64,000 bases of DNA from Actinomycetaceae bacterium (GCA_030538185.1 JAUNUK010000002.1:1-64000); one strand, 5' to 3'; counted from the first letter of the stretch, positions 1-9,423 are shown. Notes: generated from the sequence alone by a model not told the origin. Numbers and translations: made by a program.

Positions 1-48
1 ATGGTACTGCCCTTGACAAGGGGTGGGAGAGTAGGACAAAACCGCACA
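1..48 (+). rRNA. rrf: 5S rRNA, 3' end (partial)
   Basis: The first bases read as the 3' domain of an actinobacterial 5S rRNA: ATGGTACTGCCC, a short loop, GGGGTGGGAGAGTAGG, then the strand that closes helix I. The hairpin between TGCCC and GGGG and the GGGAGAGTAGG stretch are family hallmarks. The 5' two thirds lie left of the window, so this is the end of a ribosomal RNA operon read rightwards. The exact 3' end is uncertain by a few bases. Confidence 0.8.
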
Positions 49-56
49 CACATTAA

Positions 57-92
57 ACGTAGGGCCCAGAGTTATCTGGGCCCTACGTGTTT
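57..92 (+). terminator. rRNA operon terminator
   Basis: A perfect 14-bp inverted repeat (ACGTAGGGCCCAGA / TCTGGGCCCTACGT, 4-base loop GTTA) follows directly after the 5S rRNA end and runs into GTGTTTAA. It is placed to stop rRNA transcription before the convergent rsmI gene, whose stop codon begins at 108. Confidence 0.8.
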
Positions 93-107
93 AAAGGCTA
101 CAGTCGT

Positions 108-1040
108 TCAGTTTGCACGTTGCAAGTATGCCTCATAAAGCTGATTGGCCTTGATAGGGGTTACGAGTGTCGTGGCCTGCCGTGCTGCAATGTGCTTGGC
201 CCCGTCCTTGGGTCGCACTCCAAGTTGGACCAGTTGTTCCAGTTCCTCTAGCAAGGGGAGTAGAACGGCATCCTCGACGTCACCGCCCTCGGAAATGTAA
301 CCACTGATGACCAGGGCAATCTCTCCTAGTAATTCCTGACGTGTGCGCAGGGTTTCGCTGATGAACCCCAGGGTGCCGCTCAGAACTTCCTCATGTGTTT
401 TGGTCAGTTCCCGACACAAGGACGCTTGGCGATCTGGGCCAAAGGACTGGACCATATGTTCCAAAGTAGCCATCGTGCGCCGAGGGGACTCAAAGAAAAC
501 CATAGTCCGTTGCTCAAAACGCAGGGCATCCAAGGTGCTGCGGATGTCACCAGACTTGCGCGGTAAGAAACCTTCGAAAGTGAAACGGTCAGTGGCAAGG
601 CCAGACAGGGCCAAGGCAGTCAATACCGCAGACGGCCCGGGTAACACAGAGACTTGCCCACCCATTCCCGAAGCCTGCGCCGCCTGGACCAGCCGCATCC
701 CGGGGTCCGATACACCAGGCATCCCTGCATCAGAGATGACCACAACCTTTCGTCCCGCTCGGGCCGCATCCAGTAACTTGGGGATGCGCGCATCCTCGTT
801 GTGTTCAAAGAACGATAGAAACTCTGCTTGGACCACGTCATCCAAGCCCAGGCGTCGCACAAGGTCATGGGCTCGACGGGTGTCTTCAGCTGCGATAATA
901 TCGGCATGAGCCAAGGCGGCACGCAAGCGTTCGGAGGCGTCACCGGTGTTGCCGATAGGGGTCGCTGCCAGCAGGATCGAGGCCTTCGAAAAAGGCGATT
1001 CGATCACAGAATCAAGGGCCTGTGCATTGGGATAGTCCAC
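108..1040 (-). CDS. rsmI: 16S rRNA (cytidine-1402-2'-O)-methyltransferase RsmI
   Basis: This is a tetrapyrrole-methylase-fold SAM enzyme. The family 2'-O-methylates C1402 in the decoding centre of 16S rRNA. The sequence shows the N-terminal motif LLAATPIGN (about residues 23-31), the AAEDTRR segment, the SDAGMPGVSDPG loop and LPGPSAVLTALALSG, all diagnostic. The open frame runs back to 1142, but a GTG at 1040 preceded by AGGA eight bases upstream gives a 310-residue protein near the family size and avoids overlap with the divergent pmt gene. The side-by-side divergent rsmI/pmt pair is conserved in mycobacteria. Confidence 0.93.
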   Translation of the reverse strand: MDYPNAQALDSVIESPFSKASILLAATPIGNTGDASERLRAALAHADIIAAEDTRRAHDLVRRLGLDDVVQAEFLSFFEHNEDARIPKLLDAARAGRKVVVISDAGMPGVSDPGMRLVQAAQASGMGGQVSVLPGPSAVLTALALSGLATDRFTFEGFLPRKSGDIRSTLDALRFEQRTMVFFESPRRTMATLEHMVQSFGPDRQASLCRELTKTHEEVLSGTLGFISETLRTRQELLGEIALVISGYISEGGDVEDAVLLPLLEELEQLVQLGVRPKDGAKHIAARQATTLVTPIKANQLYEAYLQRAN

Positions 1041-1105
1041 GCCCCTATCCTGCCATCTGGTCGAGCAAAGGTGAACGCGAGGTGCTTGCAAAGTAGACTC
1101 AAGAG

Positions 1106-2929
1106 GTGGATTCAGACAAAGAGCTGGCAGGCACCGACGCAATGCCCGATGTCGCCCCGTCCGTGTTGCCTGACGCCGGACCCGTCACTACCGAGGCGCC
1201 GCCGGTATTTGATGAGCAATCTGCCTCGGTTCGCACGCAAGATGCGCAAAACCCGCAAGACCCGCAAGAAAAACCCGACCCCATCCTTGACGAACTTCCT
1301 TATTGGGATGTCCCACACGCACTCGACAGTCGCGAATACCTGTGGGGATGGCTGGGGCCTTTGGGTGTAATGTTGCTGGCCTTCATGTCACGCGTTTGGC
1401 GTCTGGGCGAGATTAAGACCCTGATTTTTGATGAAACCTATTACGTCAAAGACGCCTATGGCCTGCTCATGCGAGGTTATGAAGTCCAGTGGCCCAAAGA
1501 GATCGATGCGAAGTTTATTACGGGCGAAGCAGGTTTGCCGACAGAGGCCTCATTTATTGTTCACCCGCAATTCGGCAAGTGGATGATCGCTGCAGGTATC
1601 AAACTGTTTGGCGACAACCCCTTTGGTTGGCGCATTGCTGTATGTGTGGCAGGTGCTTTGTGTGTGTTCCTCATTGGCCGCATAGCCTGGCACATGTTCG
1701 GCTCTGCTGCTGTGGCAACCGTGGCTTCCACCTTCCTGGCGGTAGACGGGGTCCAAATAGTCGAATCCCGAGTCGCAATCCTAGACATTCTGGTCGAACT
1801 GTGGGTTCTGGTGGCGATTTTATTCTTCCTGAAAGACCAGGCAGTTACCCGCCCCAGACTGCTTCAGCGTCTTCAACAACATCTTCCTTCCGAGGTGCAG
1901 TCCGCCGATTCTGGAACGAACATTCCAAACGATGTTTCGATGCCTGCCTTGACCCCATCTTCCAAGAAAGGACTGAGTTCCAGATTTGCCTTCCTCGGTC
2001 CAAGTGCAGGTCCACGCTGGTGGCTTTTGGCGGCGGGTATCGCCTTCGGTCTTGCGGCCTCCGTGAAATGGTCAGGCTTCTACGCTTTGGCGGTTTTCGG
2101 CCTATTCGTTTTCTTCAGGGAGTTGTCTGCCAGGCGAGGGCAACTCAAGGCGTGGTTCATGGCCGGGGTTCTGCGAGGTGGCGTGCCCGCGTTTTTCTGG
2201 TTGGTTCCACCAGCTTTTGCGACCTACATCGTGGCCTGGGCTTCGTGGTTTAACAGCCCGACAGCCTGGGGAAGGACCAATCCCGAGGGCGGCATCTTTG
2301 CAGCTGTGAAGGATCTTTGGACGTATCACGTAAAGATGTGGCAGTTTCACGTTGGCGTGACATCAGAGCATCCCTATATGGCTAATCCGTGGGGTTGGCT
2401 ACTTCAGCTGCGCCCGACCTCGTTCTTCTGGGAAGACAATCAAAGTGGCTGTGGCTTGGAGAGTGAACGCTGTGTACAGGCGATCACCTCGGTAGGTAAC
2501 CCGCTGTTGTGGTGGTTGGGCGTGGGTGCCTTGATTGTCGTCCTCTGGGGTGCTCTGTGGCAAAGAGATTGGCGTGCAGGGGTTATTGTCGCAGGTTACG
2601 TGGCTATGTGGGTGCCTTGGTTAGGGTATGCCGAACGCACGATTTTCACGTTTTATACAGTTGTGATCTCGCCATTCGTGGTCTTGGCGATGGTCTATGT
2701 CGTGGCATTGTTGTGGGCGAAACATCACGGACACAAGGAACTGTCGTGGGTGACTTTGGCTGGCCTGACGCCGCGAGCTCTTCCGGCCTTGCCTTGGGCC
2801 AAATGGGTAGGTTTGGGGATTGTGTTGATCATCGTGTCCTGCGGTATCTATTTCTATCCCGTCTGGGTGGCCCTGCCTATCCCGCACGAGCAATGGAACC
2901 TGCGCATGTGGCTACCTTCTTGGGTCTAG
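1106..2929 (+). CDS. pmt: Polyprenol-phosphate-mannose protein O-mannosyltransferase
   Basis: This is a GT39-family integral membrane enzyme that moves mannose from polyprenyl-phosphate-mannose to Ser/Thr of exported proteins. After an acidic, Pro-rich cytoplasmic tail of about 75 residues there are some ten or eleven hydrophobic segments. The first external loop carries IFDETYYVKDAY with the conserved Asp-Glu pair (about residues 109-110). A second loop near residue 400 has WTYHVKMWQFHVG, also typical. The GTG at 1106 has only a weak ribosome site; the ATG at 1142 is an alternative start. It is divergent from rsmI and ends at a large bidirectional hairpin. Actinobacterial Pmt usually glycosylates Sec-exported lipoproteins. 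Confidence 0.93.
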   Translation: MDSDKELAGTDAMPDVAPSVLPDAGPVTTEAPPVFDEQSASVRTQDAQNPQDPQEKPDPILDELPYWDVPHALDSREYLWGWLGPLGVMLLAFMSRVWRLGEIKTLIFDETYYVKDAYGLLMRGYEVQWPKEIDAKFITGEAGLPTEASFIVHPQFGKWMIAAGIKLFGDNPFGWRIAVCVAGALCVFLIGRIAWHMFGSAAVATVASTFLAVDGVQIVESRVAILDILVELWVLVAILFFLKDQAVTRPRLLQRLQQHLPSEVQSADSGTNIPNDVSMPALTPSSKKGLSSRFAFLGPSAGPRWWLLAAGIAFGLAASVKWSGFYALAVFGLFVFFRELSARRGQLKAWFMAGVLRGGVPAFFWLVPPAFATYIVAWASWFNSPTAWGRTNPEGGIFAAVKDLWTYHVKMWQFHVGVTSEHPYMANPWGWLLQLRPTSFFWEDNQSGCGLESERCVQAITSVGNPLLWWLGVGALIVVLWGALWQRDWRAGVIVAGYVAMWVPWLGYAERTIFTFYTVVISPFVVLAMVYVVALLWAKHHGHKELSWVTLAGLTPRALPALPWAKWVGLGIVLIIVSCGIYFYPVWVALPIPHEQWNLRMWLPSWV

Positions 2930-2946
2930 AAGTATTCAACAACTTT

Positions 2947-3019
2947 CGTGAGGGTGACCTTGGGGTGCTGGTGGTGACCAGATTGAGGTTACTGTCGATA
3001 CCCCAAGGTCACCCTCACG
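2947..3019. repeat. REP-like inverted repeat, probable bidirectional terminator
   Basis: There are two perfect 20-base arms, CGTGAGGGTGACCTTGGGGT at 2947-2966 and its reverse complement at 3000-3019, separated by 33 bases with weaker inner complementarity. The repeat lies between the convergent pmt and ATPase genes, so it can end both transcripts. There is no U-run. Half-copies of the same sequence recur at 5250 and 46949. Confidence 0.8.
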
Positions 3020-3027
3020 GGGAGCTA

Positions 3028-4281
3028 TTAAGGGCCGCAGGCAGCTAAGGGGATGACCCATACGCCGTCGTTTCGTTGAATGATGGGGCCAGAGGGAATG
3101 ACCACTGCCAAAGCCGCAGGTGCAGGATCGATTTTCGCAGCGACACGCAACAGGTTTTCGGCAGCTGCGTCAACAAACAGGTGCGATAGCTTCACCTCGA
3201 TGCCGATCCAGTCGCCCTCGGGGGTTTCCAACACAATGTCGATTTCGTCGCGCGCTTTGCGGTCGCGAAAATGGGTGACTTTTCCGTTAAACGCGACTTG
3301 GGCGTAGACGCGCAGATCGTGAACGACCAGAGACTCAAACAGTAACCCAAGTGTTTCAAGATCCGCCAAGAGGCGTGTGGGTGATGCTTGCAGTAAAGCG
3401 GCAGCCAAAGAAGGGTCTGCGAAATGGCGTTTCGGGGTTTGAATAGGAGAAGAAGCGGAACGTAAACGTGGAGAAAAGGGTGGCTGGTCCTCAATTACAA
3501 ATAGCCGAGTCGCAAAGTCGTGGAACAACTGAACGGTTTCGGCGGTTGTTGACAGGTGAAAATCTTCACCTAGACGGCGAGCTATCGCCGCGAAAGTGGC
3601 GGGAGAGGCAACCAAGCCGGCGTAAGCACGTAAGAAAGCCTCAAAACGTCTGGGGTCACGTCTCATCCCTGCAACTTCAGGAAAATCGTGTTGGACTAAA
3701 TCTTGCACATAACCTGCCACGCGGCGTGAAGCAGCCAAAGAGTCCAGTTGCAGGAACCCCGGCCAGCCTCCCTGGACAATCCAATGTGTGTAATCAGTGA
3801 CCGCAACATCCACGCCGATCGAAGGTGCTAAACGGCCTTTCGCTAGGTCTCCAAGAGAGGCAGCTCCGGTGGATAATCCACGCTCCAGTAATGTCATGGT
3901 GGACAGGTGAAGGTGTTGAAAACGACCTGCCCCAGAATGTCGTGAAGCGATCGCTGGAGGATTGGCCGACCCCGTGAGGATGAACTGGCCAGGTGAACGT
4001 CGCTTGTCGACCTCATGCCGGATCTCGTTCCATAGGCCCGGGATGGCAGTCCACTCATCCAAAAGTCGAGGGGTGTCGCCAGGTAACGCAGCAATCGGTT
4101 GCGTGCGGGCCAGGTTGGACGCCGCAGAGGTGTCATCCAAAAAGATGTGAGAGGCTGCCACTTGCGAGGCGGTCTCAGTTTTTCCGCACGCGCGAGGACC
4201 TTCGAGAATGACGGCCGGACTGGTTGACAAATCCGAGGCCAGTTGTTTATCCAAAAGCCTGGGGACATAGTCGGTATTCAT
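3028..4281 (-). CDS. DUF4143-family AAA ATPase (copy 1)
   Basis: This is a 417-residue ATPase of the AAA_14/DUF4143 type, a common prokaryotic family of unclear role. The Walker A motif GPRACGKT is at residues 28-35, RLLDEW supplies a Walker B-like segment near residue 74, and ILTGSANP is the sensor region. The C-terminal half has the DUF4143 pattern (FESLVVHDLRVYAQ, then HFRDRKARDEIDIVLE, which resembles a nuclease-like EID core, and IGIEVKL). It starts at an ATG just downstream of tandem 23-bp repeats. A second copy at 52700-53947 has the same layout, including the terminal VWVIPLA. Cellular role unknown. Confidence 0.85.
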   Translation of the reverse strand: MNTDYVPRLLDKQLASDLSTSPAVILEGPRACGKTETASQVAASHIFLDDTSAASNLARTQPIAALPGDTPRLLDEWTAIPGLWNEIRHEVDKRRSPGQFILTGSANPPAIASRHSGAGRFQHLHLSTMTLLERGLSTGAASLGDLAKGRLAPSIGVDVAVTDYTHWIVQGGWPGFLQLDSLAASRRVAGYVQDLVQHDFPEVAGMRRDPRRFEAFLRAYAGLVASPATFAAIARRLGEDFHLSTTAETVQLFHDFATRLFVIEDQPPFSPRLRSASSPIQTPKRHFADPSLAAALLQASPTRLLADLETLGLLFESLVVHDLRVYAQVAFNGKVTHFRDRKARDEIDIVLETPEGDWIGIEVKLSHLFVDAAAENLLRVAAKIDPAPAALAVVIPSGPIIQRNDGVWVIPLAACGP

Positions 4282-4300
4282 GGGGCAATCCTACCTCATT

Positions 4301-4362
4301 GACCGGGATTAGTCCCGGTGTGTGACCGGGATTAGTCCCGGTGTGTGACCGGGAAAAGTCCC
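4301..4362. repeat. Tandem 23-bp iterons upstream of DUF4143 ATPase 1
   Basis: There are two identical 23-bp units starting at 4301 and 4324 (core GACCGGGATTAGTCCCGG followed by TGTGT), and a third partial unit at 4347-4362 with AAAAG in place of ATTAG. Each full unit contains the palindrome CCGGGATTAGTCCCGG. They begin 20 bases upstream of the ATPase start codon, in the position of operators. Confidence 0.85.
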
Positions 4363-4425
4363 TAACTTTCGTGGTCTTGCCGCCGCACTCACGGAATAAA
4401 ACAAATCACAACGAGTGAGAACGGT

Positions 4426-5172
4426 TCAGAAATACAGGGTCTGTCCGCCCAGTTCACGGGAGAAAACTATGCGTTTTTCATTGCTGGGGTCATTGGGGTC
4501 CCAAAACATGGTGACAGGGGTGCCATCGGGGATGGGGTTGTCTTTGTACTGGGTCATCTGGCGTTCCACATAGCGGGTGTTGCCGATGCGGTCTTGGAAA
4601 CTGAGCGTGACCGTTGTCGTGGTGGCAGAATACTCCTCCCAGGTGGCCTCGGAATAGCCTTGTGCGTGCATGATGGCCTCGTGTGGAGTGCCAATCTTGG
4701 CCAGGGAAGCCAAAGACTTTTGATGGATGTTTGACATCAGGCCGAGAACAAACGCAATGCCTGCCACGATCAAAGGCGGCCACAACTTACCCATCAGGGC
4801 ACCTGACGGAGTACCAAACATTCCAGAGGGGTTGCCAAAAACATGATCGGCAACGTAGATCCCGACTGCCATCCCCAGCGCCCCAGAGCAGATGCCAAAG
4901 GCAATACCACCAGGCAAAGCGGCTAAGGCGGCCATAGAGCCAATAACAAGGATCGCCACAATCACGACAACGATGGTGCCAGCGATCAGAAAAGGCCAGT
5001 GCCCCCACTGGGGCCAGGTGTGGCTGTCATGGCGCATATATCCATCGGCCATGACGGCACCAACGGCCACCAGGAAATACATGACCCACACAAAGGGAGC
5101 AACCTTGGACAGATTGCTTGCGGCGCGTTTTTTCTTCTCGGCTCGCTGAACTGCTGGATCAATCAGACTCAT
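4426..5172 (-). CDS. Hypothetical membrane protein, tandem paralogue A
   Basis: This is a 248-residue protein with four hydrophobic segments (about residues 25-45, 60-85, 85-110 and 125-150) followed by a cytosolic beta-rich tail of about 85 residues. The tail reads VTLSFQDRIGNTRYVERQ and ends VTMFWDPNDPSNEKRIVF. Its first ten residues (MSLIDPAVQR) and its tail match the neighbouring gene at 5284-6030, so the two are tandem duplicates. The ATG at 5172 was chosen because it matches the paralogue's start; a GTG at 5181 is in frame. The tail loosely resembles DUF3592-type domains, but I do not assign a function. Confidence 0.75.
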   Translation of the reverse strand: MSLIDPAVQRAEKKKRAASNLSKVAPFVWVMYFLVAVGAVMADGYMRHDSHTWPQWGHWPFLIAGTIVVVIVAILVIGSMAALAALPGGIAFGICSGALGMAVGIYVADHVFGNPSGMFGTPSGALMGKLWPPLIVAGIAFVLGLMSNIHQKSLASLAKIGTPHEAIMHAQGYSEATWEEYSATTTTVTLSFQDRIGNTRYVERQMTQYKDNPIPDGTPVTMFWDPNDPSNEKRIVFSRELGGQTLYF

Positions 5173-5249
5173 AGGTAACACTTACCGTGCCTAGGTGAAT
5201 TCTAGGTAAACCTCCAAAGACAGCGGATCTGGCTGTGTCAGAACCCTTC

Positions 5250-5283
5250 CGCGAGGGTGACCTTGGGGTGTTGATGGTGACCT
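5250..5283. repeat. REP-like unit, single half
   Basis: CGCGAGGGTGACCTTGGGGT is followed by a spacer and GGTGACC. It is a solo copy of the unit that is paired at 2947-3019, lying in the short gap between the two tandem membrane-protein genes. Confidence 0.7.
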
Positions 5284-6030
5284 TTAGAAGTATTGGGTGC
5301 TTTGGTTTAATTCGCGTACGAACACCATTTTCTTTTCGTTGCTGGGGTCTGTTGGGTCCCAATACATGAGGATGACACTGCCATTTGCTAAGGGGCTGCT
5401 GGCAAGTTGCGTCAGTTTGCGTTGCACGTAGCGGGTCACCCCAAGGGTGTCCACGAAGCTGAGTGTCACGGTCGTCATGGTGCCTGAGTGCTCTTCCCAC
5501 GTGGCCTCCGTATAGCCCTGGTCGTGCATAAGGGCCTGGTGTGGGCTGCCACTGCTTATCAGCTTTTCCAGTCGGCGCTGGCGGCCTCTTGCTCTACGCG
5601 CGGAAAGGAAGGAAATGGCAGACATGACCAGGGGTATAGCGACAGCGCCCCAAGATTTTAGAGGATCAAAACTTGGCGTGAAGGGCAATGCGTTCCAGTG
5701 GATGCCGAAAAAGATACCCGCTGTAATCCCCAGCAAAACCACACTATATGTGTGGGCAAGAGCACCTGGAGTCTGGAGGGCTATGAAAGAGAGTGCTAGA
5801 AGTATCAGGAAAAGGCCAAGGGTTGTGGCAAAAAACGCCGTGAAGACAAGAGCTGCTTGCCAACCGTTTAAATCATCTCCCCAGTCGACAAGAAACCGTG
5901 TGAAAAGCCAGGTGTCGCCAGCGGCGCTCAGGGTCAGGAATATCAGCACGAAGGGGGCAATTTTCCGCACTAGACGCCTTACTAGGTTTGTGCTCTCGGC
6001 TCGCTGAACTGCTGGATCAATCAGACTCAT
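5284..6030 (-). CDS. Hypothetical membrane protein, tandem paralogue B
   Basis: This 248-residue protein is the upstream twin of the gene at 4426-5172. It has four predicted hydrophobic segments and a conserved C-terminal tail (VTLSFVDTLGVTRYVQRK, then ILMYWDPTDPSNEKKMVF). The first 37 or so nucleotides of both genes are identical, including the CCTATGAGT start context, whereas the membrane parts have diverged strongly. The likely order is a tandem duplication followed by divergence, with the 5' end either conserved or homogenised. Function unknown. Confidence 0.75.
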   Translation of the reverse strand: MSLIDPAVQRAESTNLVRRLVRKIAPFVLIFLTLSAAGDTWLFTRFLVDWGDDLNGWQAALVFTAFFATTLGLFLILLALSFIALQTPGALAHTYSVVLLGITAGIFFGIHWNALPFTPSFDPLKSWGAVAIPLVMSAISFLSARRARGRQRRLEKLISSGSPHQALMHDQGYTEATWEEHSGTMTTVTLSFVDTLGVTRYVQRKLTQLASSPLANGSVILMYWDPTDPSNEKKMVFVRELNQSTQYF

Positions 6031-6109
6031 AGGTCATATCTATCACATGAAAGTAATGCTTAGGTGGCCGACCAAGGTGATAGGCCTGTCTGGCTACGGC
6101 AACCAGAGT

Positions 6110-6805
6110 TCAGCGTTCGTTGAACGCCCAGTCCACTGCGGATATGGCATGGATTTGGGTGGTGGGAAAGACGGGGATAGGGCTATCAGCTTGGGAAATT
6201 AGCAGTTCAATCTCTGTGCACCCGAGGATCACAGCCTGGGCACCTTCGGCCTGCAGGCGTCCAATCACATCTTGGTACCGCTGGCGAGATTCGTCGCGAA
6301 CATTGCCTTGCACCAGTTCTTCATAAATAATCTGGTGGACCGTTTCTTGATCTTGTGCCTCAGGCACAATGACGTCAATCCCATGTGAGGCAATGCGGTC
6401 GCGATAAAAGCTTTGGCTCATCGTGAAAGCCGTGCCGAGCAAGCCGATGCGTTTAATGCCTTTGGTTTTGACTGCAGCCGCCGTGGCATCCCCGATGTGT
6501 ATGACAGGAATATCGATGTCAGCCTCTATGGTGCCAATAACCTTGTGCATGGTGTTTGTGCACAGCACCATGCAGTCAGCGCCTGCCGTCTCTAAACGAC
6601 GTGCATGAGCAGCCAGTAGGGCGCCTGCCTCATCCCACGACCCAGCTGCCTGCAGTGCCTCAATGTCCGCGAAATCAACGGAGCTCATCACAATGCGCGC
6701 AGAATGCACCCCTCCCAGGCGTCGACGGACCTCCTCATTGATGATCCGGTAGTACTCGACGGTGGACTCAAAACTCATGCCGCCCAACAAGCCAATGGTC
6801 TTCAT
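6110..6805 (-). CDS. Aspartate/glutamate racemase family protein
   Basis: This is a 231-residue PLP-independent racemase of the Asp/Glu/hydantoin superfamily. It opens with MKTIGLLGGMSFESTVEYY, typical of the YgeA/aspartate racemase branch. It carries both catalytic cysteines, Cys82 in VLCTNTMH and Cys196 in LGCTEIELL, so it should be active. It probably interconverts D- and L-aspartate or a related amino acid; the substrate cannot be read from sequence. It is a single gene on the same strand as the next hydrolase, with about 95 bases between them. Confidence 0.88.
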   Translation of the reverse strand: MKTIGLLGGMSFESTVEYYRIINEEVRRRLGGVHSARIVMSSVDFADIEALQAAGSWDEAGALLAAHARRLETAGADCMVLCTNTMHKVIGTIEADIDIPVIHIGDATAAAVKTKGIKRIGLLGTAFTMSQSFYRDRIASHGIDVIVPEAQDQETVHQIIYEELVQGNVRDESRQRYQDVIGRLQAEGAQAVILGCTEIELLISQADSPIPVFPTTQIHAISAVDWAFNER

Positions 6806-6900
6806 AAGTTCCTTTCATACTTCGTGGCTGTATCGGTCGTGTCGTGAGGCTATCGCTGGTGACGTCTCCGAGCGATATAGTCAGGACCCCACCGATACAG

Positions 6901-7488
6901 TCAGCTAGATTGTTGGAGGGTTACGCCGGCTTGGAACATTTTTTCTCGCGCGATCTCGCCCAATTCTGGACTGACCGGTACAGTCAGATCCGTAAACACA
7001 CGAGTTTCAATACGATTTTCGAGGGCGGAAAGTGCGGACTCTAAAACACAGTGAGACTCAGCAATTCCAACGATGTCTACCGAAGTGACTCCAGCAGCTT
7101 TCAGTAGCGACAGTAGCTCCTGGCCGTCCTCGGTAATCCCCTCGAAACCAGAGTAGGCCGCCGAATATTGGCCCTTCTTGACCGAATAGTCCACTAAGCC
7201 TTCCGCAACCAAGGCCGCAATCGAGGGGTGTAGCTCTGCCTCCAAAGTGCCAGCAACGCCGTGAGGTGGCCAAGTATCCACGAAATCGGGATCTTCAGAA
7301 AAATGCGAACCAGGATCAATATGCCAGTCCTGGGTTGTCACGACCAGGGCGTAATCGTCACGATGTGCGCGGACAAAATCTGCAACATCAGCTGCAACCT
7401 GGTTACCACCAGGCACCGCCAATGCCCCGCCTTCGCAAAACGTGGGCTGAATGTCGACCAAAAGCAGTGCCTTGACAGGTGTCGTCAT
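6901..7488 (-). CDS. pncA: Isochorismatase-fold amidase, probably nicotinamidase
   Basis: This is a 195-residue cysteine hydrolase of the isochorismatase family. The order of features fits nicotinamidase PncA: Asp12 in LLLVDIQPTFCEGG, a metal-binding region with DWHIDPGSHF and WPPHGV, a lysine in VKKGQYSAAYSGFEG, and the nucleophile Cys147 in ESHCVLESAL. It would turn nicotinamide into nicotinate for NAD salvage. The ATG at 7488 has AGAGGA seven bases upstream and is preferred to the upstream in-frame start at 7512. It is divergent from metG. Confidence 0.85.
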   Translation of the reverse strand: MTTPVKALLLVDIQPTFCEGGALAVPGGNQVAADVADFVRAHRDDYALVVTTQDWHIDPGSHFSEDPDFVDTWPPHGVAGTLEAELHPSIAALVAEGLVDYSVKKGQYSAAYSGFEGITEDGQELLSLLKAAGVTSVDIVGIAESHCVLESALSALENRIETRVFTDLTVPVSPELGEIAREKMFQAGVTLQQSS

Positions 7489-7617
7489 TGAATCCTCTTC
7501 CATGTGGGGCAAATGCGGTCAAAGACCTACAGGGCAGTATAGGTGCGAAAACTCAAATATGCGTAGGAAAACGGGGCGAATTCCCGCCCCAACACCGATA
7601 CGACGTAGAGTAATCCC

Positions 7618-9423
7618 ATGAGTCGTATCCTTTCTGCTGTTGCTTGGCCCTATGCCAACGGTCCTCGCCATATTGGTCACGTCGCCGGTTTCGGTGTCCC
7701 CTCGGATGTCTTTTCTCGCTATATGCGAATGGCGGGACACGACGTGCTTATGGTCTCGGGCACAGATGAACACGGCACGCCGATTTTGGTCGCCGCTGAC
7801 CAAGAGGGCATTACGGCCCGTGAACTGGCCGACCGCAATAACCGCATGATTGTGGAAGACCTGGTCCAACTGGGCCTGTCCTATGACCTGTTCACCCGCA
7901 CAACCACGGGCAACCACTACGACGTGGTGCGCACCATGTTTGAAACCGTGCGCGACAACGGCTACATGGTTGTACAGACCACGCGTTCTGCTATTTCCCC
8001 CTCGACGGGACGCACCTTGCCGGACAGGTATATAGAGGGCACCTGTCCACTGTGTGGGGCCGAGGGCGCGCGTGGTGATCAGTGTGACGCCTGTGGTAAC
8101 CAACTGGACCCAACAGACCTGATAAACCCCAAATCGAAGATTAACGGCGAGACCCCCGAGTTCGTTGAGACCGAACACTATTTCCTGGATCTTCCGGCTC
8201 TGGCAGATGCCCTGGGCGTCTGGCTAGATGAACGTGAAGCTAGGGGTAACTGGCGGCCCAACGTCATTAAGTTCTCCCAAAACATCCTGAAGGACATTAA
8301 GCCCAGGGCGATGACCAGGGATATTGACTGGGGGATCCCGATTCCTGGGTGGGAAAATCAGCCCAAACGCCTGTACGTCTGGTTCGATGCTGTGGTTGGC
8401 TACCTGTCTGCCAGCATCGAGTGGGCGCGTCGAACTGGTGACAAAGAGGCTTGGCGTCAGTGGTGGAATGATTCGAGCGCACAGTCTTACTACTTTATGG
8501 GCAAGGACAACATCGTTTTCCACTCCCAGATTTGGCCTGCTGAACTGCTGGGATACAACGGACAAGGCACGCGCGGTGGTGAACCCGGTGCCCTGGGCAT
8601 GTTGAATCTGCCAACTCAGGTGGTCTCCTCGGAGTTCTTGACCATGGAAGGCAAGAAGTTCGCATCCTCGCGTGGTGTGGTCATTTACGTGCGCGATATG
8701 TTGTCGCGTTACCAGCCCGATGCCTTGCGGTACTTCATCTCGGCTGCGGGGCCAGAGAACTCGGATGCCGATTTCACCTGGGAAGAGTTCGTGCGCCGGA
8801 CTAACTCAGAGCTTGTTGCAGGGTGGGGGAACCTGGTGAACCGCGTGGGGGCCATGATCGCCAAGAACTTCGGTGAAATACCTGAGCCCACTCAACTAGA
8901 AGACGTGGACACAAAACTGCTTGATGACGTGAAAGCAGGGTTTGCTGAGGTTGGGAATCTGATCTCACATCACCGTCAAAAGGCAGCTTTAGCTGAAATC
9001 ATGCGCCTGGTCGGCGAAGCCAATAAGTACGTGGCAGAAACCCAGCCTTTCAAGATGAAAGACCCCTCTTTACAGGGTCGCCTTGCTACGGTCTTGCATA
9101 CCTTGGCACAGGTGGTAGCTGATTTGAATCTGATGTTCTCGCCATTCTTGCCGCATTCGGCCAATGCGGTGGACAAGATCTTGGGTGGAGAGGGCACCAT
9201 TGCCCCCATGCCACAGATCATGGAGGTTGAGGACCTGGACATCACGAACGACGACGGCTCCCCGCGTGCCTACCCGATCATCACTGGCGACTATTCGTCT
9301 GCACCTGCCTGGGGCAGGCACGAGGTCAAGGTCGGTACGCCTATCGAAAAACCTGCTGGCGTGTTTACCAAGCTAGATGAATCAGTCATCGAAGAAGAAC
9401 TGGCCCGTTTCGACGCCAAATAG
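7618..9423 (+). CDS. metG: Methionyl-tRNA synthetase
   Basis: This 601-residue class I synthetase charges tRNA-Met. Visible are [13 protein letters not shown] near residue 9 (HIGH box), a CxxC zinc knuckle ([18 protein letters not shown], about 142-159), and the KMSKS equivalent GKKFASSRG. The last is the usual form in this actinobacterial branch, not a defect. It lacks the C-terminal tRNA-binding (Trbp111-like) domain found in some MetRS. The start ATG follows a region rich in TACGACG with no strong ribosome site. It heads the metG-tatD-rpfB-ksgA-ispE block conserved with mycobacteria. Confidence 0.97.
   Translation: MSRILSAVAWPYANGPRHIGHVAGFGVPSDVFSRYMRMAGHDVLMVSGTDEHGTPILVAADQEGITARELADRNNRMIVEDLVQLGLSYDLFTRTTTGNHYDVVRTMFETVRDNGYMVVQTTRSAISPSTGRTLPDRYIEGTCPLCGAEGARGDQCDACGNQLDPTDLINPKSKINGETPEFVETEHYFLDLPALADALGVWLDEREARGNWRPNVIKFSQNILKDIKPRAMTRDIDWGIPIPGWENQPKRLYVWFDAVVGYLSASIEWARRTGDKEAWRQWWNDSSAQSYYFMGKDNIVFHSQIWPAELLGYNGQGTRGGEPGALGMLNLPTQVVSSEFLTMEGKKFASSRGVVIYVRDMLSRYQPDALRYFISAAGPENSDADFTWEEFVRRTNSELVAGWGNLVNRVGAMIAKNFGEIPEPTQLEDVDTKLLDDVKAGFAEVGNLISHHRQKAALAEIMRLVGEANKYVAETQPFKMKDPSLQGRLATVLHTLAQVVADLNLMFSPFLPHSANAVDKILGGEGTIAPMPQIMEVEDLDITNDDGSPRAYPIITGDYSSAPAWGRHEVKVGTPIEKPAGVFTKLDESVIEEELARFDAK

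Noticed and set aside
7519..8178. Minus-strand ORF of 219 codons over the start of metG
   Set aside because: metG is clear on the plus strand; the antisense frame has no domain or start signal.
8640..8670. Damaged KMSKS motif in MetRS
   Set aside because: GKKFASSRG is, from what I know, the normal form in actinobacterial MetRS, so the enzyme is not expected to be inactive.
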